Assembly: GCA_018266295.1 (NCBI GenBank)
Contig: JAFEAQ010000013.1
Coordinates: forward strand, 1-46,055
Reading direction: 5' to 3'
Length of the DNA stretch: 46,055 bases
Source of the DNA: Bdellovibrionales bacterium
GTDB lineage: Bacteria; Bdellovibrionota; Bdellovibrionia; Bdellovibrionales; Bdellovibrionaceae
Below are positions 17,179 to 24,647 of this stretch, piece by piece. Position 1 is the stretch's first letter. Each line of letters begins with the position of its first letter. Made by a program: the position numbers and the translations under genes. The notes under the pieces were generated by a model, which had not been told where the DNA came from, made no database searches, and saw only the letters and a list, made by a program, of their open reading frames with translations.

Positions 17179-17745
17179 TTAAGGTCTTTCAAGTTTGAGA
17201 GTGCGTACAATCTTACCACTTTCAGACTCAAAGATCTTCATGATGACTTTATTCTTTGTAAATTCCACGGTTGCGAAGGTTGTGCTCTTGTCGTCTGACA
17301 GAAAGAGTCCCCACTCATTGCCGTCACTTGGGGTGACGCTGTAGCGGAATTCTTTTTGATAATTGGTAAGACGCGAATCCAAGTTGATATCTCTAAAGCG
17401 CGGAGTAAAGCGCATGGTTGAGAAATCTTTAAACACCATCGTGCCTTCAGAGCCGATCCACGGCCCAAGAAGTTTGCGAAGGCCGACGTAGTCGACGCTG
17501 TCGATGGAGAGTTTTTTGTTGGTCGTATCAAGCGTTCCGTTGCCGGCGATGAAGTCGCCATTTTCAAGACGAGAAAGACTGTCTTGAACATCCGGATTTC
17601 CAGCTGAGATTTTGTAGAACAATTCAGAACTTTTTGGTGTGAAATAATAGTTCACGCCCTTTTTGGTCATGTAACCACTAAAGGCTTGAACTCCAAGTAC
17701 AAACTGGAATGAGAATGTCGCTAACAGGAAGAATATGTACTTCAT
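17179..17745 (-). CDS. secreted or periplasmic protein of unknown function
   Basis: A 188-aa protein with a clear signal peptide (MKYIFFLLATFSFQFVLGVQAF, roughly residues 1-20). The mature part is rich in beta-type alternation with charged turns and has no cysteines; I recognise no family. The start at 17745 is chosen because it gives a canonical Lys-plus-hydrophobic signal peptide. An in-frame ATG at 17763 adds six residues, and neither has a good Shine-Dalgarno sequence. It is the first gene of the operon running through the arginase-family, PLP and kynA genes to htpG, with only 2 bp to the next gene. Its export contrasts with the cytoplasmic enzymes that follow. Confidence 0.65.
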   Translation of the reverse strand: MKYIFFLLATFSFQFVLGVQAFSGYMTKKGVNYYFTPKSSELFYKISAGNPDVQDSLSRLENGDFIAGNGTLDTTNKKLSIDSVDYVGLRKLLGPWIGSEGTMVFKDFSTMRFTPRFRDINLDSRLTNYQKEFRYSVTPSDGNEWGLFLSDDKSTTFATVEFTKNKVIMKIFESESGKIVRTLKLERP

Positions 17746-17846
17746 GGCAACAGTTTCTGGCATGCGAGCAGCGCCCGGTCAAAAATAAAAACTCTAGTTA
17801 GCCCCGCGTGTTATTTTAGTGCGGACACCGAGTCCCGAGAGCGGGC

Positions 17847-17876
17847 TTGCGCTTCCATAAATTCCGTCGGTAGAAT
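17847..17876 (+). promoter_or_regulatory. promoter placing the start site next to the ATG
   Basis: TTGCGC (17847-17852), an 18-bp spacer and TAGAAT (17871-17876) predict transcription start near 17883, only about 3 nt before the ATG at 17886. There is no Shine-Dalgarno sequence, so the mRNA is probably leaderless or nearly so. Confidence 0.5.
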
Positions 17877-17885
17877 TTAAAAATC

Positions 17886-18713
17886 ATGATGAGAAAACAA
17901 GAGCTTCGGCAGGTGAAGGATTATGAGGTTCTCGGCGTAGGCGCAGCCCGTCGAGAAGAGCTTCTAGCGAGGGCAATTCCGGCAGAGCTTCTGACCCATA
18001 AAGAACTTGTGCCTACAGCGCAGGCAAGCCTGTATGAAGCGTTACTAACAGAGACTTTGCAGTGGCTGCAGCCGGCCTCTGTTCGGCCCGTGAAGCTTCC
18101 GGTTGCGCCATCGGAATACCTGCTTGAAGTATTACTTGAAGAGTTTAAAAAGCAGTTTCCCCAAACCGGAGCTTATCTGAAGGGCGGGGTGCGTGAACTG
18201 CTCAAGGATTACTTGAAGGAAGTGCCTTGGGAAGGACCTTTGCTCAGCGCGCACTTTCGCTATTTGCCGGTGTTTTTGAAACGCAAACTTCAGGACCCTC
18301 GTCTTTACCTCATCGCGCAAAAAGAGTGGCTTTGGTCCTATTTAAGTTTTGCTGATTTTGGTTTTCCGCCAGCCGAACAGGGGCGGTTGCTTGTAAATCC
18401 TTCTTTGCAAAGTCTCTACACGGCTGAAGAAGTGGCGGAGGTCGAGTTGTCTCCGGGGCTTTCTATTTTTTATTACGACCACTCTTCTAAAAAGATCCGT
18501 GATTATAAAATGGATCTCTGGGACGCGGCGATTGCGGATGTGCTACAGGAGGATAGAAAGTACACACTCGACCAACTCCTAGATCAGGTCCTGATGATGG
18601 AATTAGATTCACAGTTGCCGCGAGAAGAGTGGGCGAAAAAGATATCTTATTTGCAAGCTCAGGGTATAATTTTAGAGTCCGGTTCAGAATGGATTCTGAA
18701 CACAAACAAGTAA
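17886..18713 (+). CDS. unknown cytoplasmic protein, possible C-terminal winged helix
   Basis: A 275-aa protein without signal peptide or membrane segments; I do not recognise the family. It is rich in Leu, Glu and Lys and mostly helical. Visible features are a helical N-terminal half with several aromatic patches, a middle segment that switches to strands, and a C-terminal stretch (about 225-275) with the helix-helix-strand layout of a winged helix (YTLDQLLDQVLMMELDSQ, then a short hairpin ending GSEWILN). It begins with two ATG codons in a row and lacks a ribosome binding site. The beta-barrel gene follows 9 bp later, so they share a transcript. Confidence 0.65.
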   Translation: MMRKQELRQVKDYEVLGVGAARREELLARAIPAELLTHKELVPTAQASLYEALLTETLQWLQPASVRPVKLPVAPSEYLLEVLLEEFKKQFPQTGAYLKGGVRELLKDYLKEVPWEGPLLSAHFRYLPVFLKRKLQDPRLYLIAQKEWLWSYLSFADFGFPPAEQGRLLVNPSLQSLYTAEEVAEVELSPGLSIFYYDHSSKKIRDYKMDLWDAAIADVLQEDRKYTLDQLLDQVLMMELDSQLPREEWAKKISYLQAQGIILESGSEWILNTNK

Positions 18714-18722
18714 GGAGTGCTT

Positions 18723-19283
18723 ATGAAAAACATGTGGTTCTCAGCTCTGATTCTTGCTTCCTCTCTGGCTTTTGCAGCAACGGCGCACGCTCGCGGCGGT
18801 AGTGGCGGTTCCGGCGTGATGCTGACATTCAATGGTTTCTACAATACGGATAAAACTCAAACTCAGTCCGGTGGTTCGACAACGACCTCAGATACGAAAG
18901 GGGCTGTTTACGACGTGAAGCTCGGTTATCTTGAAGGCGACGGTTGGTATCTCGGCGGTATGTACACCTCACGCAGTTACGATGCGGGAGGCTCCTCGAC
19001 GGCGGGTTCTGCCACGGCAGGCTCCATCGGTTACGTCGGATCTATGGGGTTCTACGCGATGGCGCATTATATTTTCTCTGCGACCGAAGGTACGAACTAT
19101 AAGCAGGGCTCTGGATATCAGGGCGATCTCGGGTACCTTACCGCGATTAACGGAAGCTTCATTGTGGGCGTCGAACTGACCTATCGAACGATCACCTACA
19201 AGAAGGATGAAAACAATGCGGCTCTAGATCATTACACTCATGATGAGATTATGCCGATGCTGACCCTTGGGTACTTGTTCTAA
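18723..19283 (+). CDS. small outer-membrane beta-barrel protein
   Basis: A 186-aa protein with signal peptide (residues 1-23, cleavage after AHA) and a mature domain of alternating residues, many Tyr, Gly and Ser, ending in an aromatic/hydrophobic residue (LTLGYLF), as expected for an OMP recognised by the Bam complex. An eight-stranded barrel similar in size to OmpW/OmpA barrels is likely. AAGGAG at 18712 sets the start at ATG 18723 instead of the in-frame GTG at 18717. It lies 9 bp after the upstream gene and is followed by a strong terminator. Function is unknown. Confidence 0.75.
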   Translation: MKNMWFSALILASSLAFAATAHARGGSGGSGVMLTFNGFYNTDKTQTQSGGSTTTSDTKGAVYDVKLGYLEGDGWYLGGMYTSRSYDAGGSSTAGSATAGSIGYVGSMGFYAMAHYIFSATEGTNYKQGSGYQGDLGYLTAINGSFIVGVELTYRTITYKKDENNAALDHYTHDEIMPMLTLGYLF

Positions 19284-19305
19284 AACAAAATGGAATTTAA
19301 AACTT

Positions 19306-19337
19306 AAAACCCCGTGGGGCGAACCACGGGGTTTTTT
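19306..19337 (+). terminator. Rho-independent terminator
   Basis: A 12-bp stem (19306-19317 with 19324-19335) with loop GGCGAA and a T6 run follows the beta-barrel gene. It ends the two-gene unit that starts at 17886. Confidence 0.92.
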
Positions 19338-19396
19338 ATTTGCGGACCGCTTCCCGGAGGAGGGAAAGCGTTTGTGGGTTTATTTAGAAGAAAAAA

Positions 19397-19557
19397 CGGG
19401 CCTTAGAAATCTAAAGCCCGCAAAACTAAGTAGGGGATCTACTTTGTCTTTAAGCGACTTCTCAAGAGTAGTTTACCAACGAAAAATCACAATCTCTGAG
19501 GGTAAAAAATGCTTTAACTCATACTTCTGTGCACCGCACTCTATTTGAAAAGTGCGG
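19397..19557 (+). other. hairpin-rich gap before the two-component genes
   Basis: The 296-bp gap after the beta-barrel gene has no supported ORF beyond the terminator. It holds three more inverted repeats: 19397-19420 (CGGGC and TTAGA arms with one mismatch), 19428-19444 (AAGTAG/CTACTT) and 19534-19557 (CCGCACT/AGTGCGG, followed by a short T-rich run). The last one sits 22 bp before the response-regulator start. This could be a structured 5' leader, an attenuator or a small RNA; I cannot identify a known riboswitch. Confidence 0.35.
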
Positions 19558-19579
19558 CTGTTTGTAAGAAGATGAGCGC

Positions 19580-20254
19580 ATGAAAATTCTTATTGTTGAT
19601 GATGAAGTTGAAATCCTGAAGAAAATGACGTTCCTTGCTGAGTCAGATGGTGGCACTGTGAAAACGGCCACCAGCGCGACCGCCCTGCAGCAGGTTTTAA
19701 AAAACAAATCATTTTACCCCCATGTTATTGTGCTGGATCGTTTGCTGCAAAACACGGATTCAGTTTCTCTCATTGGCGATATTAAATCTACTTTTGCGGA
19801 TACGAAAATTATCATCGTTTCCGCGATTGATACTCCCCTTGAAAAAGCCCGGGCATTGGATGCGGGGGCTGATGACTATCTTGCAAAGCCTTTTTCTGCG
19901 GTGGAGTTGTCAGCACGTATTAAGGCCCTTTATCGCCGTAAAGATGTGATGCCGTCCCTCCGGGTGGAGCTGGGGAATCTGGCCCTCGATAAAGAGTCTC
20001 GCAGTCTGCTTGTCGGGCAGGAGGCCGTGCCGGTTTCGGCAAAAGAATATCAATTGTTGATTTTGTTTTGTGAAAATCCTGGCAAGATTTATCCCCGTGA
20101 AGTTTTGCTTTCAAAAGTCTGGAACTCTAAAGCGGAAGTAGATACGAAGGTCGTCGAGGCCACGATTAATAACCTTCGCCGTAAACTGGAGTCGTCTTCT
20201 GCAAGCGTTGCGATCAAAAATGCACGCAACGTGGGTTACTGGCTTGAGGCGTAA
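19580..20254 (+). CDS. OmpR-family two-component response regulator
   Basis: A 224-aa protein: receiver domain (1-118) with acidic pocket Asp7/Asp8, phosphoacceptor Asp53 in VLDR, a conserved Ser/Thr near 81 and Lys103 in YLAKPF, followed by a winged-helix DNA-binding domain (about 128-222) ending in the usual NVGYWLEA. It acts as a transcription factor when phosphorylated by a partner kinase. The histidine kinase gene starts inside its 3' end, so the pair is translationally coupled. No close Shine-Dalgarno sequence is obvious; the upstream region is hairpin-rich. Its targets are unknown; the neighbouring beta-barrel is a candidate. Confidence 0.93.
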   Translation: MKILIVDDEVEILKKMTFLAESDGGTVKTATSATALQQVLKNKSFYPHVIVLDRLLQNTDSVSLIGDIKSTFADTKIIIVSAIDTPLEKARALDAGADDYLAKPFSAVELSARIKALYRRKDVMPSLRVELGNLALDKESRSLLVGQEAVPVSAKEYQLLILFCENPGKIYPREVLLSKVWNSKAEVDTKVVEATINNLRRKLESSSASVAIKNARNVGYWLEA

Positions 20255-21593
20255 GTTTTTTCTTATCTCGTTTTTGGTGATTTTTACCTCGACGGCTTCC
20301 ATTGGGGTGATTTTACTTTATTACTTTCGTAGCGAAAGACTGAGTTACATCGATGATCAGATTCGTCAGACGGCGACCGCCATCATCGATTCAAAGCTTC
20401 TGGAACTTAAGACCTACGACTACGAAAAGGCCGATGAGATTATTTCAGAAGAGTTAGGTCCTGACAGTGTCGATAAATTTTTTATCGTTCGCAATGAACA
20501 TACAGGGGAAATTCTTTTTCAAACTCAGAATATTGAGCGCCTGGGAGTCGATATTGATCGTAAGCCGCTGTGGGTGACTCTCAGCTTGCCCAAACACTTT
20601 GTGCGTTTGGTAAATTTGGATTTGCCGCGGGTTCCGAATCGCACCATGCAAGTGGGGGTGATCGCTGATGCGAAATCAATGTCCCTGGTTTATGTCAGTA
20701 AAACGACTTGGCTGATGGTGGCACTGATTTTATCGTTGATGCTTGTTTTAACTTGGGTCCTTTCTTCATACCTTTTTTCGGCGATTCACTCTTTATCTTT
20801 GTATATCAACTCAGTGACGAAATCCTTTGAGGCCAATGCCGACTTACCGGCAATGCCGACAGCTCTTGCGGTGGAAATGGGGCCGGCGCCCCACGGCGAT
20901 GAGTTTTTGAATTTGCTCGCGGTTTTAAAAGGGATGGTTGAGAAGATTAATGTGAATCGTAAGTTTATGAAGACTTGGTCGTTTCAAATGGCTCATGAGT
21001 TAAAGACGCCATTGACGATTTTAAACCGTGATTTTGAGTTGGTGACTCAGCGGTACAGCGTCGACAAAGACACAAAAAATGACATCCAGGCCAATATCGA
21101 CAAAATTTCCGAAACGATTTCTGGTTTTTTAAGCTGGGCTGAGACGGTGTCCTCTCGCCAGGTCGATAACCTCTATGCGGTTCATATTGACCGGGTGTGC
21201 AGGCAAGAAGAGCTCAACTTCGAAAAAGTTTTTGGCGGTCGTATACAATTTTTGCCAAGCAAAGACTTCTTGGTGCTTTGCAATCCTCTTCATTTAGAAC
21301 AAGTCGTTCGTAATCTTGTCGGCAACGCTTTGAAATATTCCGAAGGCACGGTGGAAGTTCAGTTCCTTGATTTAGAGCTCACCGTCAGAGATCGTGGTCC
21401 CGGCATTCCGAATGAGGTTCTCGGTCGCCTGGGGGCGCCTTTCAACAAAGGACTTGGCTCCAGCGTTGTTGGGGGTGTGGGGCTGGGCTTAGCTTGGGTT
21501 AAGACGATTTGTGAAATCTATAACTGGGAGCTGCATTGGGACAACTCCCAGGGGACGACGGTTCGGATTCGTTTTAATCCCGTCGAAGATTAG
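20220..21593 (+). CDS. membrane sensor histidine kinase
   Basis: A classical sensor kinase of about 457 aa. TM1 lies at about residues 14-36, a periplasmic sensor domain of about 125 residues follows, and TM2 at about 163-185 leads into a HAMP-like linker. The DHp domain has the H-box MAHELKTPLT (phospho-His about residue 259). The catalytic domain has the N-box LVGNALKYS, G1 DRGPGIP and G2 GVGLGLAWVK. Partner of the response regulator, whose coding end it overlaps. The start is uncertain: ATG 20220 or TTG 20244; neither has a clear ribosome binding site, as expected for coupling to the upstream gene. Its stop overlaps the convergent lipoprotein stop by 4 bp. Confidence 0.92.
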   Translation: MHATWVTGLRRKFFLISFLVIFTSTASIGVILLYYFRSERLSYIDDQIRQTATAIIDSKLLELKTYDYEKADEIISEELGPDSVDKFFIVRNEHTGEILFQTQNIERLGVDIDRKPLWVTLSLPKHFVRLVNLDLPRVPNRTMQVGVIADAKSMSLVYVSKTTWLMVALILSLMLVLTWVLSSYLFSAIHSLSLYINSVTKSFEANADLPAMPTALAVEMGPAPHGDEFLNLLAVLKGMVEKINVNRKFMKTWSFQMAHELKTPLTILNRDFELVTQRYSVDKDTKNDIQANIDKISETISGFLSWAETVSSRQVDNLYAVHIDRVCRQEELNFEKVFGGRIQFLPSKDFLVLCNPLHLEQVVRNLVGNALKYSEGTVEVQFLDLELTVRDRGPGIPNEVLGRLGAPFNKGLGSSVVGGVGLGLAWVKTICEIYNWELHWDNSQGTTVRIRFNPVED

Positions 21594-23626
21594 TTTTTAA
21601 GAAGCCCTGCATAGCGTGCCACCCAGTATGCGTAGAGGTAGTCTACACCAGAGTACTCAAGCCCTGCAGGATGGGATGTCTGATAGGCGAAGGCGCCGCT
21701 CTTCCATACGAAATTGCTATCGAAAGCTTCTTGTTCAAAAATCGGATAGTTGTAGAGGCCTTGATAAAAATAATCCACAGGTGGCGGAGGAGTTTTTGCC
21801 GCCTTCCAGAACAGTCTCGGAATCGGTGACAAGCACCATTCGGGGTTGAGAGAGTGATCCACTTCAACATCTAAGAATGTCGGGCGTGGGTAAGGAATCT
21901 CGCGAAGGCCCCAGAAAGAGTGCTCTAGAGCCGCTTTGAATTCGGCGTCGCTCGATTTTTTGCGGAACTTATCTCCACGGGTGCCATGGCTGTACGCAAA
22001 AGCGTAAGTGGCCAGTGTATGAAGGTGGCGGCGAGTGGGACGGTATACGAGCCACTCATCCATCATCCGTTCGCGCAGTTGATCACGAATTTCTGTCGCC
22101 CCCAGTTTGTCGGCGAGCATGATGTTTGTGATATTGCCGACCATGCCGAGATTGATGCCGCTCCAATCGGCACTTCCATGCCAATAGAAATCGGTGGTAA
22201 AGCTGTAACCCGAAACTTTTACGCGAAGGCTTTTATAGGCATCGATGTATTTCTGGCGAAGATCTTTGTCGTCATTGATCAGAGCCGCCAGTCCCAAAGC
22301 GGTCGGTTTATTCTGGGGTTTTTCTTCCATGACGCTGAGTTCGCCCAGACGGCGGGATTTTTCTTTCAGTTGATCCCAGATGTCGGTCTCCGTTTTGGGG
22401 ATGACGAGACTCGCCCACAAGAAGGAATGTGCGACCCCTTTGATCATGTCGTTATTGCCGCCTTCAAGCCACATCCACTTATCATATGGTCCGGTGCCGC
22501 GATGCCATTTTTCTGAAAGCTTTGTGTTGGGATCATAGGCTTGCAGAGTCCGTGCGAACTCCTTACGGTCTCCCGTGATATCCAGAAGAATGAACATCGC
22601 TTTTAAGGACTTACGTACATTCTCGAGGGCTTCTTTGTCTTGGGTGATCATGTAGCGCATGGCTTGAGAGGCCACATACATTCCCGTCCAAAGAGTCGAG
22701 TCACCATCATATTGCTCATCGGTCGGTTGCTGAGTGGCTATATCGATTTTTCGTGCGACGAGCATGCCGGCGGCATTAAAATGTGAAGTGGCGTTCTTTT
22801 CAAAGCCGGCGGCTTTTTCCTCGTATGTCGGCGCATAGGCGTTTCTTTTTACGAGGACTTCGGTCAGGCTGATGTTGTCGGTGACTTTGTTGGTAACGCG
22901 AAGAGTGTCTTTGGTCTTTTGATAGAACTCATAGTCCGTCGGATCGAAAATCACGTAAGGGTTTTCGTCTTTATACTCTTTACGCTGACTGTATGATTTG
23001 ACGAGAGGGTCTTTTTCAAAACCGATGCGCAGTTTGAAGGCCTTGATCACGGCGCGGACTGCCAGCGGAACATCGTCGCCTTTGGCATCGAGCTTTACTC
23101 GTTGATCGACCCAGAGAGGTTCTGATTCCAGATTCCGGCGTGTTGTAATCCATTCCGAGTAGGTTGAAATATCGCGCACGCCGAATTGCGCAGCAAGGCC
23201 TTTGCTTGAGTCTGTGAAGTGCTCAAGAATATTCAATCCCGATTTGAAATCCTTCGGATCGCGGCGAAGATTGCCAAGGCGGGTGATATAGTCAGCTTGC
23301 TTTAGAGTGTAGCTCACAGTTAACGAGGAGCTGTCGGCAACGGCTTTGCCGGTCCAGATCTCTTGGACTTTAAATCCCTCGTAATAATAATTGATGTAGG
23401 TCACCGCACGAACGACGTCATAGGTGCCATCAGCGGTCCGGCGAAGCTCGATTTCGCCGTTATAAGGCCCGCGCTGGCTGTTGGTGCCTTGCAGGAACCA
23501 AATGCCTTCCAGATTTGCCGGTGTCTGCAAGGACGCCACTTCGCGGCTCGTTTTCGCCGAGAACTGGGCACAAGATGTTAGGATTAAAGAAAGAATTGTC
23601 AGAGAGAAAAATGCGACGTTTTTCAT
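21590..23626 (-). CDS. large lipoprotein of unknown function, helical-toroid-like
   Basis: A 678-aa predicted lipoprotein with lipobox LTSC (acylated Cys19). Residues about 40-115 look like a small beta domain (EGIWFLQGT onward). The bulk (about 270-640) is helical with many Trp, Tyr and His residues, for example DSTLWTGMYVASQAMRYM, GGNNDMIKGVAHSFLWASLV and DFYWHGSADWSGINLGM. That pattern recalls alpha/alpha-toroid glycan-active proteins, but I cannot name a family or catalytic residues, so no enzyme function is claimed. It follows the gene at 23696 after 69 bp and converges on the histidine kinase. Confidence 0.75.
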   Translation of the reverse strand: MKNVAFFSLTILSLILTSCAQFSAKTSREVASLQTPANLEGIWFLQGTNSQRGPYNGEIELRRTADGTYDVVRAVTYINYYYEGFKVQEIWTGKAVADSSSLTVSYTLKQADYITRLGNLRRDPKDFKSGLNILEHFTDSSKGLAAQFGVRDISTYSEWITTRRNLESEPLWVDQRVKLDAKGDDVPLAVRAVIKAFKLRIGFEKDPLVKSYSQRKEYKDENPYVIFDPTDYEFYQKTKDTLRVTNKVTDNISLTEVLVKRNAYAPTYEEKAAGFEKNATSHFNAAGMLVARKIDIATQQPTDEQYDGDSTLWTGMYVASQAMRYMITQDKEALENVRKSLKAMFILLDITGDRKEFARTLQAYDPNTKLSEKWHRGTGPYDKWMWLEGGNNDMIKGVAHSFLWASLVIPKTETDIWDQLKEKSRRLGELSVMEEKPQNKPTALGLAALINDDKDLRQKYIDAYKSLRVKVSGYSFTTDFYWHGSADWSGINLGMVGNITNIMLADKLGATEIRDQLRERMMDEWLVYRPTRRHLHTLATYAFAYSHGTRGDKFRKKSSDAEFKAALEHSFWGLREIPYPRPTFLDVEVDHSLNPEWCLSPIPRLFWKAAKTPPPPVDYFYQGLYNYPIFEQEAFDSNFVWKSGAFAYQTSHPAGLEYSGVDYLYAYWVARYAGLLKN

Positions 23627-23695
23627 TCCTTTATTGTCTCTGAGATCCCGGGGGCAACAAAGGGGAGTTTTGCTGAGCTAGACCTAAGTGTGTTC

Positions 23696-24343
23696 TTAGA
23701 ATTTCCAGTCTTCGATAAGAACGGCGGCCTGAGCGCGCTTGTGGCGGGTCAGTACGGAAACGGATTTGATTTTATAACGGAAATCAAAGAGGCATTCTGA
23801 CTCCACCTCACGCACAGTGTGGTAAGGGAAATCGAGGCGCAGCAAGCCCGGCTTCATGAATTGAATAAGCTTGGTTGCAAGACCCGTGAGGGCGTAGAAG
23901 AAAAGGCTGTCGCGCTCCCAGAGTTCGTACCATGAACGTGACGTCAGCTCCTCGAGCGTGAATGAGCAGCGCTCAAAGCAACGCAGGCTGCGGAAGATTT
24001 GGAACTGATCTGGGTTGTAGATCTGAATGAATTTTTCATTCTCAAGAGTCGTGAATAGATCTTGGCTGGGGGCAATTCCTAAGCGGAGAAGAAAGCGCCA
24101 AACGAATTGACCCATGTCGATGTTGTCGTCAAATTTGCAAACGTCTTGAAGGGCTTCACAGTAGGCGCGGATACCGCGGATAATTTCCGCTTTCTGACTG
24201 TCGGTATGGCGGCTAAAGTTTGGTAAGCAAGCGTCGTGATAGGGCTTTACTTTATAACCAAGGTCGCTGAGCAGACCGGCAAGGGTCTCCAAATACTGAG
24301 CATACTCAGGGTTGTATGAGGCTGAACGGTTCACTTCAAGCAT
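23696..24343 (-). CDS. unknown cytoplasmic protein
   Basis: A 215-aa protein without signal or membrane segments; not recognised. It is mostly helical and unusually rich in aromatic residues and cysteines (Cys39, Cys62, Cys68, Cys122, Cys126 and Cys184). A promoter with TTGTGT and TATTTA boxes puts the transcript start next to the ATG, and there is no Shine-Dalgarno sequence, so it is probably leaderless. It may be co-transcribed with the large lipoprotein gene 69 bp downstream. Confidence 0.65.
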   Translation of the reverse strand: MLEVNRSASYNPEYAQYLETLAGLLSDLGYKVKPYHDACLPNFSRHTDSQKAEIIRGIRAYCEALQDVCKFDDNIDMGQFVWRFLLRLGIAPSQDLFTTLENEKFIQIYNPDQFQIFRSLRCFERCSFTLEELTSRSWYELWERDSLFFYALTGLATKLIQFMKPGLLRLDFPYHTVREVESECLFDFRYKIKSVSVLTRHKRAQAAVLIEDWKF

Positions 24344-24350
24344 GGTTAAA

Positions 24351-24379
24351 TAAATATAAGTCTTTGTTTATAAACACAA
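24351..24379 (-). promoter_or_regulatory. promoter of the 24343 gene, leaderless layout
   Basis: On the minus strand TTGTGT (24374-24379), a 17-bp spacer and TATTTA (24351-24356) predict a start at 24344, one base before the ATG. The 24344-24647 gap also holds the divergent pilin-operon promoter; a short open frame at 24383-24577 has no start or ribosome site that supports it. Confidence 0.5.
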
Positions 24380-24599
24380 GTTTTAGCTTTGTGAATGTAA
24401 AATGGAAACGGCTTTGCGCGATTTTGAGACGCGTACCTTAAATTGCTCAAGGGGTACATATGGGAGCAGAAATACCTCTGTTCCGCCAAGAACCTTCGAA
24501 ATTTGAGTTTCCCTTTTGATGGGGTCTTTGCGGCCTAAGCTATCAGAAAACAACATGAATAGTGCTCGATTTCTCAAAGCGAGACCTGATGGCGTTGTT

Positions 24600-24627
24600 T
24601 ACAGTGTTGTCCTCGTCTAGCCGATCA
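24600..24627 (+). promoter_or_regulatory. sigma-28-like promoter of the minor-pilin operon
   Basis: TACAGTGT (24600-24607) matches the sigma-28 -35 consensus TAAAGTTT at 6 of 8 positions, and GCCGATCA (24620-24627) matches the -10 GCCGATAA at 7 of 8. The spacer is 12 bp where 11 is usual. The transcript start would lie about 14 nt before the ATG, with a GAGG site between. No sigma-70 promoter is evident. Confidence 0.42.
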
Positions 24628-24647
24628 ATATCACAGAGGAAAACACC

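Noticed and set aside
19267-19548. Plus-strand open frame of 93 codons after the beta-barrel gene
   Set aside because: It overlaps the barrel stop and runs straight through a strong terminator. Its composition is not protein-like.
24383-24577. Short minus-strand open frame in the gap before the pilin operon
   Set aside because: It starts with TTG, has no Shine-Dalgarno sequence, and lies across the promoter of the 24343 gene.
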